Part shown: positions 1 to 6,975 of the stretch, one piece after another | How positions within the stretch are numbered: the first letter of the stretch is position 1 | Layout of the letters: each line of letters starts with the position of its first letter | Origin: JBGSYN01 sp041750975 | GTDB taxonomy: Bacteria > Pseudomonadota > Alphaproteobacteria > Geminicoccales > Geminicoccaceae | Assembly (NCBI GenBank): GCA_041750975.1 | Contig: JBGSYN010000261.1 | Span: 1 to 32,492, forward strand | Length of the DNA: 32,492 nt | Direction of reading: 5' to 3' | Notes under the pieces: model-generated | What the model was told of the DNA's origin: nothing | What the model saw: the letters and a program-made list of their open reading frames with translations, nothing else | Database searches by the model: none | Made by a program: the position numbers and the translations under genes

Positions 1-5
1 CAAGG

Positions 6-28
6 GTGAGGATGGACGCCATCCTCAC
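6..28. repeat. Perfect 10-bp stem hairpin at the window edge
   Basis: The arms GTGAGGATGG (6-15) and CCATCCTCAC (19-28) are exact reverse complements around a 3-base loop ACG. No T-run follows on either strand, so a classical intrinsic terminator is not supported. It could be a REP-type palindrome or the 3' end of a transcript from outside the window. The structure is seen directly; its role is unknown. Confidence 0.5.
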
Positions 29-150
29 ACTCCTGCGGTCTATTCACTTGTCAAAAGAGCGAATCGAGTACCGGTGTCGATGGGCTTGATCCTAGCGGTG
101 GAAGGTTAAGGAAGGATGAAGCGGCGACAGTTTGGGCAGCAGGGAAGATG

Positions 151-179
151 TTGCATAGTTAGGACTAGTAACCTATACT
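151..179 (+). promoter_or_regulatory. Predicted sigma-70-type promoter ahead of the broken NALKHGL gene
   Basis: TTGCAT (151-156) and TATACT (174-179) are separated by exactly 17 bases, close to the -35/-10 consensus. The predicted transcription start near 186 lies about 23 bases before the ATG at 209. The promoter appears intact although the gene it would serve is broken. Confidence 0.45.
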
Positions 180-208
180 TGCAGCAGACCAATCATGTGA
201 GTGTGATT

Positions 209-768
209 ATGACCAGTGAAGCCCCAGCGATGCCCGGCCCTAAGAAACCCGGCCCCAACACGCCTGAGGGCAAGGCGCGGTCTTCGATGAATGCCCTGAA
301 GCATGGGCTTCGTGCGGAGAAGTTCAGGTTGTTGCCGGAGGAGACGGTCGAGGAGTTCGAGGCGTTTGCAACAAGCCCGAGAACCGTGCCTCGCTCTCGA
401 CGATGCTGCGCTATCGCGGTCAGGTGTCGATGGATCTCAAGCGCGCCCTCGCCAATCTCGCAGCTTATCGGAACGGTCGGGGTTTGGCGCCCGCTGAAGA
501 TTGCACGAACGATTTCCAGCCTGCCGCCGAGCGTGCGAGCGAGAATTGCACGAACGAATTAATCGGTAGCGATTCCCAGCCCCCTGCGTCCCCACCCGCA
601 CCGGAACCAACATGTCCGGGAGAGCCAGAGAGGGGCGGGTCGCCCCTCTCTGAAAACCTTCCTACAGCAAATTGTACGAACGAATTATTGCCTACTCCAG
701 CCCCTGCGCCGCAGCGGCTGGTCGTGCATCGCCGGGAGAAGGTGCCGTTGCGTGGCGGTAGGCGCTGA
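209..768 (+). pseudogene. Broken NALKHGL-type hypothetical gene with internal out-of-frame deletion
   Basis: Reading from ATG 209 gives an N-terminus with the motif TPEGKARSSMNALKHGLRA and then EEFEAFA, ending around base 369. The sequence then continues sensibly only in another frame: NKPENRASLSTMLRYRGQ runs on to a Pro-rich tail and stop at 766-768. From memory of this alphaproteobacterial family, the N-terminal motif and the NKPENRASLS...Y segment are normally separated by a long helical region. That region appears to have been deleted out of frame near 367-370. The tail carries three CTN[DE] repeats. The family's function is unknown to me; it is usually found as scattered accessory genes. 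An upstream promoter is still visible. The call of a deletion, rather than a sequencing frameshift alone, rests on the missing middle. Confidence 0.7.
499..686 (+). repeat. Three dispersed copies of a 17-base CTNE-coding repeat
   Basis: Near-identical 17-mers occur at 499-515, 544-560 and 670-686, with consensus AATTGCACGAACGAATT. Each encodes the peptide (N/D)CTN(E/D) in the tail frame of the broken gene. Copy 2 matches the consensus exactly, copy 3 differs by one base (T for C), and copy 1 is more divergent at both ends. Confidence 0.6.
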
Positions 769-835
769 TTGACAAGGCGCTGCCGTCCCGCAAGGGTCCG
801 GTCGAACGTTCAACAGGGGTCGGTGCCGGCAAGCA

Positions 836-2452
836 ATGGCAATCAGTGAAAATGCCGAGAGGTTCGATTTTATCGTCGTCGGTGCCGGTTCGGCCGGATG
901 CGTGCTGGCCAATCGGCTGTCAGCGGATCCGGCGACCCGGGTGTTGTTGCTCGAGGCCGGGCCCAGGGACACCAATCCCTGGATCCATCTGCCGATCGGC
1001 TATTATCGGACGATTTTCGATCCGAAAATTGCCTGGTCGTTCGAGACCGAGCCTGATCCGAATCTGAACCAGCGCAAACTGGTCTGGCCGAGGGGCAAGG
1101 TTCTTGGCGGCTCGAGCGCCATCAATGGCCTGGTCTATTGCCGCGGTCAGGCGCAGGACTTCGACTATTGGCGACAGCTCGGCAATACCGGCTGGAGCTT
1201 CGAGGATGTGCTGCCTTATTTCAGGAAGTGCGAATCCTATGCTGGCGGCGATGACGAGTTTCGCGGCCGCGACGGTCCCCTGGCGGTCAGCGATGCGACC
1301 TATGCCCAGGAACTCTGCGAGGCCTACAAAGAGGCTGCGATCGCCTGCGGCATTCCCGAGGCCACGGATTACAACGGCGCCAATCAGGAAGGTGTCGCCT
1401 ATTACCAGCTGACGACGCGCAACGGTCTGCGCTGCAGCACGGCGACCGCCTATTTGAAGCCGGTCCGCAAGCGTACCAATCTGGTGGTGCGTACCGGAGC
1501 GTTGACCGAGCGCATTCTGTTCGAGGGCCGGCGGGCCGTGGGCGTGCGCTACCGGCGCGGCGACGCCTCGGAAGAGGTGCGGGCCACGGGAGAGGTCATC
1601 CTTTCAGGCGGGGCGATCGGCTCGCCGCAGATCCTGATGCTCTCGGGCATCGGCCCCGGCACCCATCTGCGCGAGCATGGGATCGAGGTCCTGCATGATC
1701 TGCCCGGGGTCGGGCAGGGGCTCCAGGATCATTTCCAGGCCCGGACCGTCAACACCTGCCCGAAGCCTGCCACTATGAACGCCATCCAGCACAGTCTTTG
1801 GCGTAAGGCAGCCGCCGGTCTGCGTTGGGCGACGACAAGGAGCGGAGCGCTGACCGTGGGTGCGGGGCAGCTCGGCATCTTTGCGCGTACCCGGCCAGAG
1901 CTCGAGACACCCGACGTGCAGATCTATCTGATCCTGTTCAGCGCCGACAGAATTGGCGGCAAGCTCCATAAATTTTCGGCCTTTACCGCATCGGTCAGCG
2001 ATTTAAGGCCGGAAAGCCGGGGGCATCTGGAACTCAGGGACGGCCGGCCGGAGAGTCCGCCGCGGATCTTCCCGAGCTATCTCGCGACCGAGAACGACCG
2101 AAGGACCATCGTCGATGGCCTGAAGCTGGTGCGCAAGGTCACGAGCCAACAGGCGATGCGCCCTTATTTCACGGAAGAGCTGAATCCGGGCGCCGAATGC
2201 CGGACCGACGACGACCTTCTGGCCTATGCGCGGGGTTTCGGCGGGACCATTTTCCATCCCTCCTGCACCTGCCGCATGGGACCGGACCATGATGCGCTGG
2301 CGGTCACCGACCCCTCGCTTCGTGTGCGGGGAGTCGACGGGCTGAGGGTCGCGGATGCCTCGATCATGCCGGCGATCACGTCGGGCAATCTCAACGCACC
2401 CATCGTGATGATCGGCGAGAAGGCCGCGCGCCTGGCGCTCGACAGCGCTTGA
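836..2452 (+). CDS. GMC-family FAD oxidoreductase (choline/alcohol dehydrogenase type)
   Basis: This 538-residue protein is normal length for BetA-like GMC enzymes, which oxidise an alcohol using FAD and pass electrons to a carrier or oxygen. The FAD-binding motif VVGAGSAGCVLANRLS sits at about residues 14-29, followed by LLLEAGP. The GMC signature region WPRGKVLGGSSAINGLVY lies near 84-101. The C-terminal substrate domain holds the conserved His in FHPSCTCRMG (about 472) and the second catalytic pair region SGNLNAPIVMIGEKAA (about 520), where many relatives have GNTNAP. The exact substrate cannot be read from sequence. No betB or betI neighbour is present, so a true choline dehydrogenase role is not supported by context. 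The ATG at 836 has only a weak ribosome site (GGCAAGCA). Its 3' end lies 7 bases from that of a convergent membrane-protein gene. Confidence 0.88.
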   Translation: MAISENAERFDFIVVGAGSAGCVLANRLSADPATRVLLLEAGPRDTNPWIHLPIGYYRTIFDPKIAWSFETEPDPNLNQRKLVWPRGKVLGGSSAINGLVYCRGQAQDFDYWRQLGNTGWSFEDVLPYFRKCESYAGGDDEFRGRDGPLAVSDATYAQELCEAYKEAAIACGIPEATDYNGANQEGVAYYQLTTRNGLRCSTATAYLKPVRKRTNLVVRTGALTERILFEGRRAVGVRYRRGDASEEVRATGEVILSGGAIGSPQILMLSGIGPGTHLREHGIEVLHDLPGVGQGLQDHFQARTVNTCPKPATMNAIQHSLWRKAAAGLRWATTRSGALTVGAGQLGIFARTRPELETPDVQIYLILFSADRIGGKLHKFSAFTASVSDLRPESRGHLELRDGRPESPPRIFPSYLATENDRRTIVDGLKLVRKVTSQQAMRPYFTEELNPGAECRTDDDLLAYARGFGGTIFHPSCTCRMGPDHDALAVTDPSLRVRGVDGLRVADASIMPAITSGNLNAPIVMIGEKAARLALDSA

Positions 2453-2459
2453 GCGCGAC

Positions 2460-2732
2460 TTAGCGGCGCGTCGGCGTCGATGCGCTGCCGGCGCCGAAAA
2501 GGCGTCTCAAACCCTGGACGACGAAGAGAACGGCGAAGATCGCAAGCCCACCCCAGATCAGGATCGTAAAGGTGAAGATGCCGAGCACGACCAAGGCCAC
2601 AAGCACGGCGAGAGCGATCGCGCCGACCAGGATAGAACCCAGAACGCCCAGAGGTCCCTGCTTCTGGATCACGAAATGCTGTTGATAGGGGCCCTTGCGC
2701 GGCGGGATGATCTCTTGTTCAGGCTCGTTCAT
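2460..2732 (-). CDS. Small two-helix membrane protein, unknown function
   Basis: This 90-residue protein begins MNEPEQEIIPPRKGPYQQHF. The ATG at 2732 was chosen because GGAGG stands just upstream; the open frame extends further but the extension looks non-coding. Residues 1-30 are polar. Two strongly hydrophobic stretches follow: about 33-51 (GVLGSILVGAIALAVLVAL) and about 55-73 (GIFTFTILIWGGLAIFAVL). The tail is short, basic and Ser/Thr-rich. It lies 67 bases downstream of the coiled-coil gene on the same strand and could be the last gene of the parA cassette, or separate with its own ribosome site. I do not recognise a named family. No function is assigned. Confidence 0.7.
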   Translation of the reverse strand: MNEPEQEIIPPRKGPYQQHFVIQKQGPLGVLGSILVGAIALAVLVALVVLGIFTFTILIWGGLAIFAVLFVVQGLRRLFGAGSASTPTRR

Positions 2733-2799
2733 CGAACGCCTCCATGCAGTCATCCGTCGGATTTTGTGATCCAGGCGGGTAATGGCAATAGGCGAAAGG

Positions 2800-3189
2800 T
2801 TACAAACGGCCCATGTTGGCAAGCGACGCTTCGCCGATCCCGACGTCCTCGTCGACCTCGCCGCGGTCTTCGTCATCCCTGTCTCGGCGAGTCCAGAAGC
2901 GCCACCAGCGGTGCGAACGCAGCCGCTCGATTTCGGCATTGCGTGCCAGGACCTGATCCCGCAACTCCGCCTGGATCAGGATTTCCTCGTCGATTCGGAC
3001 CATCAATCGTACGATCTCTCGACGCATCGCCTTGATGGTTTCCTCATGGACCGACATCTCGACGAGACTTGCCTCGCCCTTCCTGGGCGACAAGGAGCCC
3101 TCTTTCGGGCGATTGCGGTCGGGCCGTTCAGTGTTGGCAATGGCAGGCAGCACTGAGCTGATCGCCGCTTCGCATGCATGTGCATTCAT
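2800..3189 (-). CDS. Predicted coiled-coil protein of the parA cassette
   Basis: From the ATG at 3189 this is 129 residues; an in-frame ATG at 3057 would give 85. Neither has a good ribosome site, so the start is uncertain. The 3189 start overlaps the ribbon-helix-helix gene by 62 bases, while the 3057 start leaves a 70-base gap. The confident part is the C-terminal half: a long charged helix (MRREIVRLMVRIDEEILIQA onward through ELRDQVLARNAEIERL) with heptad-like spacing. It leads into a cluster of Trp/Phe and Arg (HRWWRFWTRRDRDD) and an acidic tail. The aromatic-basic patch could contact membrane or nucleic acid, which is inference. Position after parA and an RHH gene suggests an adaptor or cargo-linked partner. 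I recognise no family. Confidence 0.55.
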   Translation of the reverse strand: MNAHACEAAISSVLPAIANTERPDRNRPKEGSLSPRKGEASLVEMSVHEETIKAMRREIVRLMVRIDEEILIQAELRDQVLARNAEIERLRSHRWWRFWTRRDRDDEDRGEVDEDVGIGEASLANMGRL

Positions 3190-3499
3190 GATCTTGACCG
3201 TTAAGGTGATCGGCAAGGGCTTCCCGCAACACGGCCTGCAGGCTGATGCCGCGCCGGGCTGCAAGGATTTTGAGCTTGCGATGGTAATCGCGCTCGAGCC
3301 TGAGGCTGAGCTTGGTATCCTCGCGGCGGTTCTCGCGCCGCTCAGGCTGCTGTCGTCGGTCGCTGTCCGCCTGGCGGTGCAGGATCGAATCGAAGGCGAG
3401 CGTGATCGGCTTTTGCATCGGGTGGTCGTAAATGTCGAGCAAGGGGCGCGCCGCACCTTTCGGTGCCAGGAGCGCCGACGTCAATTTGGCGGTGCTCAT
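3128..3499 (-). CDS. Ribbon-helix-helix DNA-binding protein, probable ParA partner
   Basis: This 123-residue protein starts 3 bases after the parA stop. A basic, Gln/Arg-rich linker (about residues 40-60) precedes a typical RHH fold: a beta strand DTKLSLRLERDYH, a first helix RKLKILAARRGIS, and a second helix LQAVLREALADHLN. RHH dimers insert paired strands into the DNA major groove. In ParF/ParG-type segregation systems the RHH partner both binds the centromere and represses the operon. The gene order here (ATPase, then RHH) fits that pattern, but ParG-type function is inferred. The last ~20 residues are unusual, with Cys/His-rich HECTC and CHCQH pieces that overlap the next frame. An inverted repeat at the parA start is a candidate target site. 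Confidence 0.75.
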   Translation of the reverse strand: MSTAKLTSALLAPKGAARPLLDIYDHPMQKPITLAFDSILHRQADSDRRQQPERRENRREDTKLSLRLERDYHRKLKILAARRGISLQAVLREALADHLNGQDHECTCMRSGDQLSAACHCQH

Positions 3500-3502
3500 C
3501 GG

Positions 3503-4264
3503 TCAGGCCCAAGCCTGCTGGGGTGTGTAGTCATCGTCCATGTCGGATTCGACATGGTCATAGTCTGCCTCGCCATCGGCAGCGCGCCTGCCGAAAGATC
3601 GGGGCGCCGCCAATTGCTGCTCGACGAAACTGCGCCGATTGTCGAGGCGACGCTGTCGTTCCGACAGATAATTCCAAAGCCCCTCGATTTCCTCGCTCGC
3701 TTTCAAACCCGGGCGAACTTCCATCGCCGTGCGCCCGTCGATCATCGAACTCGCCATGATCGTGCGGTGATGAATGAAGGTCGGCGCGACAGTACCATGC
3801 TGCGACAAGGCGATCGCGGCATCGGCACCGATCCGCCCGCTCATCGGCGCGCCGTTCAGCACGAAGACGACCGGCTTGTCGAGATGCTCGGCCAGATCGA
3901 GCGTACCGCGTACGGCACGCAGATCGTGCGGGCTCGGGCGGGTTGGAATAACGATCAGATCGCTCTTCGCCATGACCCGGCTCAAGGGCTGGCTGACCGC
4001 CGGCGGCGTATCGATGAAGACCTGCTTGAAGCCGTTCTCGCGCAGCGTCTCGAGATCCTCGCGCAGCGTCTCGAGCGTGGTCCGCACGAAGGACGGCCGC
4101 TTTTCCTTGCGGCAGTTCCACCACGCGGCCAGCGATCCTTGCGGGTCACAATCGATCAGGGCGACCGGCCCATGACCGGCGCGCTCCGCCTGAACTCCAA
4201 GATGGCCGGTAAGTGTGGTCTTACCCGAGCCACCTTTTTGCGAACACATTGCTGTAACATACAT
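3503..4264 (-). CDS. ParA/MinD-family ATPase
   Basis: This 253-residue protein is typical in length for small ParF/MipZ-like Walker ATPases that position DNA or protein cargo on the nucleoid. The deviant Walker A motif QKGGSGKTT lies at about residues 9-17, with the extra Lys characteristic of the family. Walker A' is ALIDCDPQGSLAAWW (about 36-50) and Walker B is VFIDTPP (about 84-90). PTRPSPHDLRAVRGTLDLAE follows, as in ParA proteins. No N-terminal HTH extension is present, which separates it from plasmid P1-type ParA. A 21-base in-frame tandem duplication produces LETLREDLETLRE just before Walker B. The C-terminal ~60 residues are charged, acidic and probably disordered. It heads a cassette with an RHH protein, a coiled-coil protein and perhaps a membrane protein. 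The chromosomal parAB locus is not here, so cargo is unknown. Confidence 0.9.
   Translation of the reverse strand: MYVTAMCSQKGGSGKTTLTGHLGVQAERAGHGPVALIDCDPQGSLAAWWNCRKEKRPSFVRTTLETLREDLETLRENGFKQVFIDTPPAVSQPLSRVMAKSDLIVIPTRPSPHDLRAVRGTLDLAEHLDKPVVFVLNGAPMSGRIGADAAIALSQHGTVAPTFIHHRTIMASSMIDGRTAMEVRPGLKASEEIEGLWNYLSERQRRLDNRRSFVEQQLAAPRSFGRRAADGEADYDHVESDMDDDYTPQQAWA
4037..4075. repeat. 21-base-period tandem duplication inside parA
   Basis: CTCGCGCAGCGTCTCGAG occurs at 4037-4054 and again at 4058-4075, separated by ATC. The period is 21 bases, which preserves the reading frame and duplicates seven codons to give LETLRE-DLETLRE. Confidence 0.7.
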
Positions 4265-4316
4265 CGAGAACTTGCCTCTCTTTCGAGTAACAATAAGTCT
4301 TTGGCTTGTTCTCGAT
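4263..4316. promoter_or_regulatory. Inverted repeat over the parA start and leader: candidate autoregulatory operator
   Basis: The left arm ATCGAGAACTTGCC (4263-4276) overlaps the parA start codon. The right arm GGCTTGTTCTCGAT (4303-4316) is its reverse complement at 12 of 14 positions. The arms are 26 bases apart and flank an AT-richer stretch that would hold the leader or promoter. Such placement suits repression by the RHH product, or by the RHH with ParA, as in ParF/ParG systems. The repeat is seen; the binding is inferred. Confidence 0.45.
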
Positions 4317-4379
4317 ACGCTTCAGCCTACCAATATTTCGTAAATAGGCAGCCCTAATATCGGTTTACTTTAATGAAAC

Positions 4380-4408
4380 TGGCGCAAACGCAGCCAATGT
4401 TTCCGCCA
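4380..4408 (-). terminator. Possible terminator after the molybdopterin-subunit gene
   Basis: TGGCGCAAAC (4380-4389) and GTTTCCGCCA (4399-4408) pair at 9 of 10 positions around a 9-base loop, 26 bases past the stop of the gene ending at 4434. On the minus strand the stem is followed by GTTTCATT, only moderately T-rich. It would separate that gene from parA transcription. Confidence 0.4.
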
Positions 4409-4433
4409 TGGCGATGGATACTGATGTACTATG

Positions 4434-6791
4434 CTATGCTGCTTGTGCCCTGTTTGCTGAATGGATGGCCTGCCAGATAACCTCCGGTGTCGCCGGCATA
4501 TCGATCGAGGTCACGCCCAACGGCGCCAGCGCATCGATGACGGCATTGATGATCGCGGGACAGGATCCCGAAACGCCGGCCTCGCCGCAGCCCTTGGCCC
4601 CAAGTGGATTCGTCGTCGCCGGGACGATATGGAAATCGACTTCGATATCCGGCGTGTCGTCGGCCCGCGGCATGCAGTAATCCATGAAGGAACCGGAGAG
4701 CAGCTGGCCGTCCTCGCTATAGACCGACTGTTCCATCAAGGCCTGGCCGATGCCCTGGACCACGCCGCCATGCACTTGGCCCGCGGCCAGCAACGGGTTG
4801 ACGACGTTGCCGAAATCATCGACCGCGATGAAGCGCTCGATCCTGACGGTTCCAAGATCGGGATCGATCTCGATCTCCGCGGTGTGGACGCCGTTGGGGC
4901 AGGTCGAAGCGAAATCGCCCACGGTCAGTTCATGATCGAGACTGCGTGGCGCATCGGCCGGAAAATTGGCCAGCGTTGGCACCTGCCGGGCCAATTCCAT
5001 CAGGTCGATGCCACGATCGGTGCCGGCGATGGTGAAGCGGCCGGCGGCGAAAGTGACGTCATCCGGCGCCGCCTCGAGGACATGGCCCGCCAACAGCTTG
5101 CCCTTGTCGATGACCGCGTCGGAAACCGCGAGAGCCGCAGCACCGCTATAGATCATCGAGCGCGATCCGCCGGTGCCGCCGCCGGCGATGAGCTCGTCGC
5201 TATCGCCTTGCAGCAGATCGATGCAATCGAAGGGGATGCCGAGGCGAGAGGCGATCACCTGGGCAAACGGCGAATCGTGCCCCTGACCGTAGTTCAAGGT
5301 GCCGGTGATGAAGGTGACGCGGCCGTTCGGCTCGAACCGCAGACCACCCATTTCCTTGCCGGGAGGGGCGGTGATCTCGCAATAGGTCGCGACGCCGAAA
5401 CCGCGCAGCTTGCCGTGCCTCTTGGAATCCTCCCGCCTGTTGGCAAACCCGCTGAAATCGGCCTGCTCCAAAGCCATATCCAGCACCTTGTCAAACTCGC
5501 CGCTGTCATATTCGATCCCGGCAGAGGATTTGTGGGGCATCTGCTCGCTCTTGATGAAATTGCGGCGGCGCAGCTCGATCGGGTCGATCTTCATCTCGCG
5601 CGCCGCCTGCTCGACCAGCCGCTCCATGACGTAATTGGCCTCGGGCCTGCCGGCGCCGCGATAGGCGTGGGTCGGGGTGGTGTTGGTGAAGGCGACACGC
5701 GTTCGGACCGACTGCATCGGCACTTTGTAGACGCTCGGCAGGTTCTTGTTGAAGGAAGCGCTCGGCACCATCGGTCCGGCCGCCATCGCATAGGCGCCGG
5801 CATCGCCGATGACATCGACTTTGACCGCCAGCATGTTGCCTTCGGCATCGAGCGCCAGCGAGGCATCGCAAATCGAATCGCGCCCATGAAAATCCGAAAG
5901 GAACGCGCCGGAGCGATCGTCGAACCAGCGGACCGGTCGCCCAAGCTCGCGGGCGGCGAGGGCCACCGGGAGATATTCGGGATAGACCGGCGCCTTCATG
6001 CCGAACGATCCGCCGACACTGTAGGTCATGATCCGGACGTCTTTCTCGTCGAGACCCAATGCCGACGCGAAACCGCTGCGCATCGAGAATGTGCCCTGGC
6101 AGCCGATATGAACGAGCAGGCGGCCGTCCTGGGGTTCGGCGATCAGACCGCGCGGCTCCATCGAGGCAACGACCACGCGATTGTTGATGATCCGCATCGA
6201 GGTTACGTGAGCGGCATCGGCGAAGACCTTGTCGACCGCCTCCCGATCGCCGAATTGCCAGTCGAGGCAGAGATTGTCCTTGAGATCGTCGTGGATCTTG
6301 AATGCGCCGCCATTGAGCGCCGCTTCGGGCTGGCTGACGCCGTCGAGCGGGTCCAGATCGACCTCGATCGCTTCGGCGGCATCCCTGGCCTGCGCCAGGG
6401 TCTCGGCGACGACGCAGGCGACAGGCTGGCCAACATAGCGAACGCGGCCTTTGGCGAGCCCGGGATGCGGCGGGGTATGCATGGCCGAGCCGTCATGATT
6501 CTTCAGCGGCATGCCGCTCATGAGTTGCTCGATGCCCGCGGCCTCGAGATCCTCGAAGGCGAGAACTCGCAAGACGCCCGGCATTTCCTTGGCAGCGCTG
6601 ACATCGAGACTGCGGATGACGGCATGCGCCATGTCGGAGCGGAGGATGTAGGCGTGGGCCTCGCCCTCGATGTGAAGGTCGTCGGTGTAGCGGCCCTCGC
6701 CGCGAATCAGGCGGGGGTCCTCTTTCCGCGTCACGGGCTGGCCGATCGCGAACCGCTCATTGCCGAGAGTTTCCATTGCCGCTTCATTCAT
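4434..6791 (-). CDS. Xanthine dehydrogenase/CoxL-like family molybdopterin-binding subunit
   Basis: This 785-residue large subunit binds molybdopterin cytosine dinucleotide and hydroxylates a substrate carbon with water as oxygen donor. It starts with the usual GQPVTRKEDPRLIRGEGRYT region, which opens the aldehyde-oxidase a/b-hammerhead domain. GGSFGMK (about 260) and THAYRGAGRPEANYVMERL (about 371-389) are cofactor-loop motifs. GAKGCGEAGVSGSCPA (about 729-744) contains the conserved active-site Glu. The active loop is AYRGAGR, not the AYXCSFR of true aerobic CO dehydrogenase, so CO oxidation is unlikely. The substrate is unknown. The partner FAD (CoxM) and [2Fe-2S] (CoxS) subunit genes, and maturation genes, are absent nearby, which is unusual. 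GGAG lies 8 bases before the start. Confidence 0.9.
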   Translation of the reverse strand: MNEAAMETLGNERFAIGQPVTRKEDPRLIRGEGRYTDDLHIEGEAHAYILRSDMAHAVIRSLDVSAAKEMPGVLRVLAFEDLEAAGIEQLMSGMPLKNHDGSAMHTPPHPGLAKGRVRYVGQPVACVVAETLAQARDAAEAIEVDLDPLDGVSQPEAALNGGAFKIHDDLKDNLCLDWQFGDREAVDKVFADAAHVTSMRIINNRVVVASMEPRGLIAEPQDGRLLVHIGCQGTFSMRSGFASALGLDEKDVRIMTYSVGGSFGMKAPVYPEYLPVALAARELGRPVRWFDDRSGAFLSDFHGRDSICDASLALDAEGNMLAVKVDVIGDAGAYAMAAGPMVPSASFNKNLPSVYKVPMQSVRTRVAFTNTTPTHAYRGAGRPEANYVMERLVEQAAREMKIDPIELRRRNFIKSEQMPHKSSAGIEYDSGEFDKVLDMALEQADFSGFANRREDSKRHGKLRGFGVATYCEITAPPGKEMGGLRFEPNGRVTFITGTLNYGQGHDSPFAQVIASRLGIPFDCIDLLQGDSDELIAGGGTGGSRSMIYSGAAALAVSDAVIDKGKLLAGHVLEAAPDDVTFAAGRFTIAGTDRGIDLMELARQVPTLANFPADAPRSLDHELTVGDFASTCPNGVHTAEIEIDPDLGTVRIERFIAVDDFGNVVNPLLAAGQVHGGVVQGIGQALMEQSVYSEDGQLLSGSFMDYCMPRADDTPDIEVDFHIVPATTNPLGAKGCGEAGVSGSCPAIINAVIDALAPLGVTSIDMPATPEVIWQAIHSANRAQAA

Positions 6792-6891
6792 GCGTTTCGC
6801 TCCAACTCAACTGCACTGATTGCTTGCTTCTCGCCGGACGGCGAGATCGAAATGAACTTGTATGGCAGATAGTAGGGCAAGACGATGCCAA

Positions 6892-6922
6892 GAAAAAGGC
6901 CCGGAAGGAAACCTCCCGGGCC
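6892..6922 (-). terminator. Intrinsic terminator of amtB
   Basis: On the minus strand GGCCCGGGAGG, loop TTT, then CCTTCCGGGCC forms an 11-position stem with one mismatch. TTTTTC follows directly. It lies 53 bases beyond the amtB stop, in the gap before the next gene. This is the clearest Rho-independent terminator in the left half. Confidence 0.85.
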
Positions 6923-6975
6923 GATTTCGTCACAGGCCGGATCGACGATCCGAAGGCGAGGTCGCCATTCGAGCC

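Noticed and set aside
769..797. TTGACA at 769-774 as a promoter for the GMC oxidoreductase
   Set aside because: The -35 box is perfect, but no -10-like hexamer lies 16-18 bases downstream (the sequence there is AAGGGT).
836..2452. Naming the GMC enzyme betA
   Set aside because: Choline specificity is not supported: no betB, betI or choline transporter is nearby and the C-terminal motif is NLNAP, so only family level is given.
3032..4357. 441-codon plus-strand open frame opposite the parA cassette
   Set aside because: The opposite strand carries clear ParA Walker motifs and an RHH fold; this frame shows no recognisable domain.
4434..6791. Calling the molybdopterin subunit a true CO dehydrogenase (CoxL form I)
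   Set aside because: The active loop is AYRGAGR, not the Cys-containing AYXCSFR of bona fide CO dehydrogenase, and coxM/coxS are absent.
4461..6872. 803-codon plus-strand open frame opposite the molybdopterin-subunit gene
   Set aside because: It is antisense to a gene with full family motifs. Its translation is rich in Arg/His/Asp without domains, as expected from GC-rich codon bias on the other strand.
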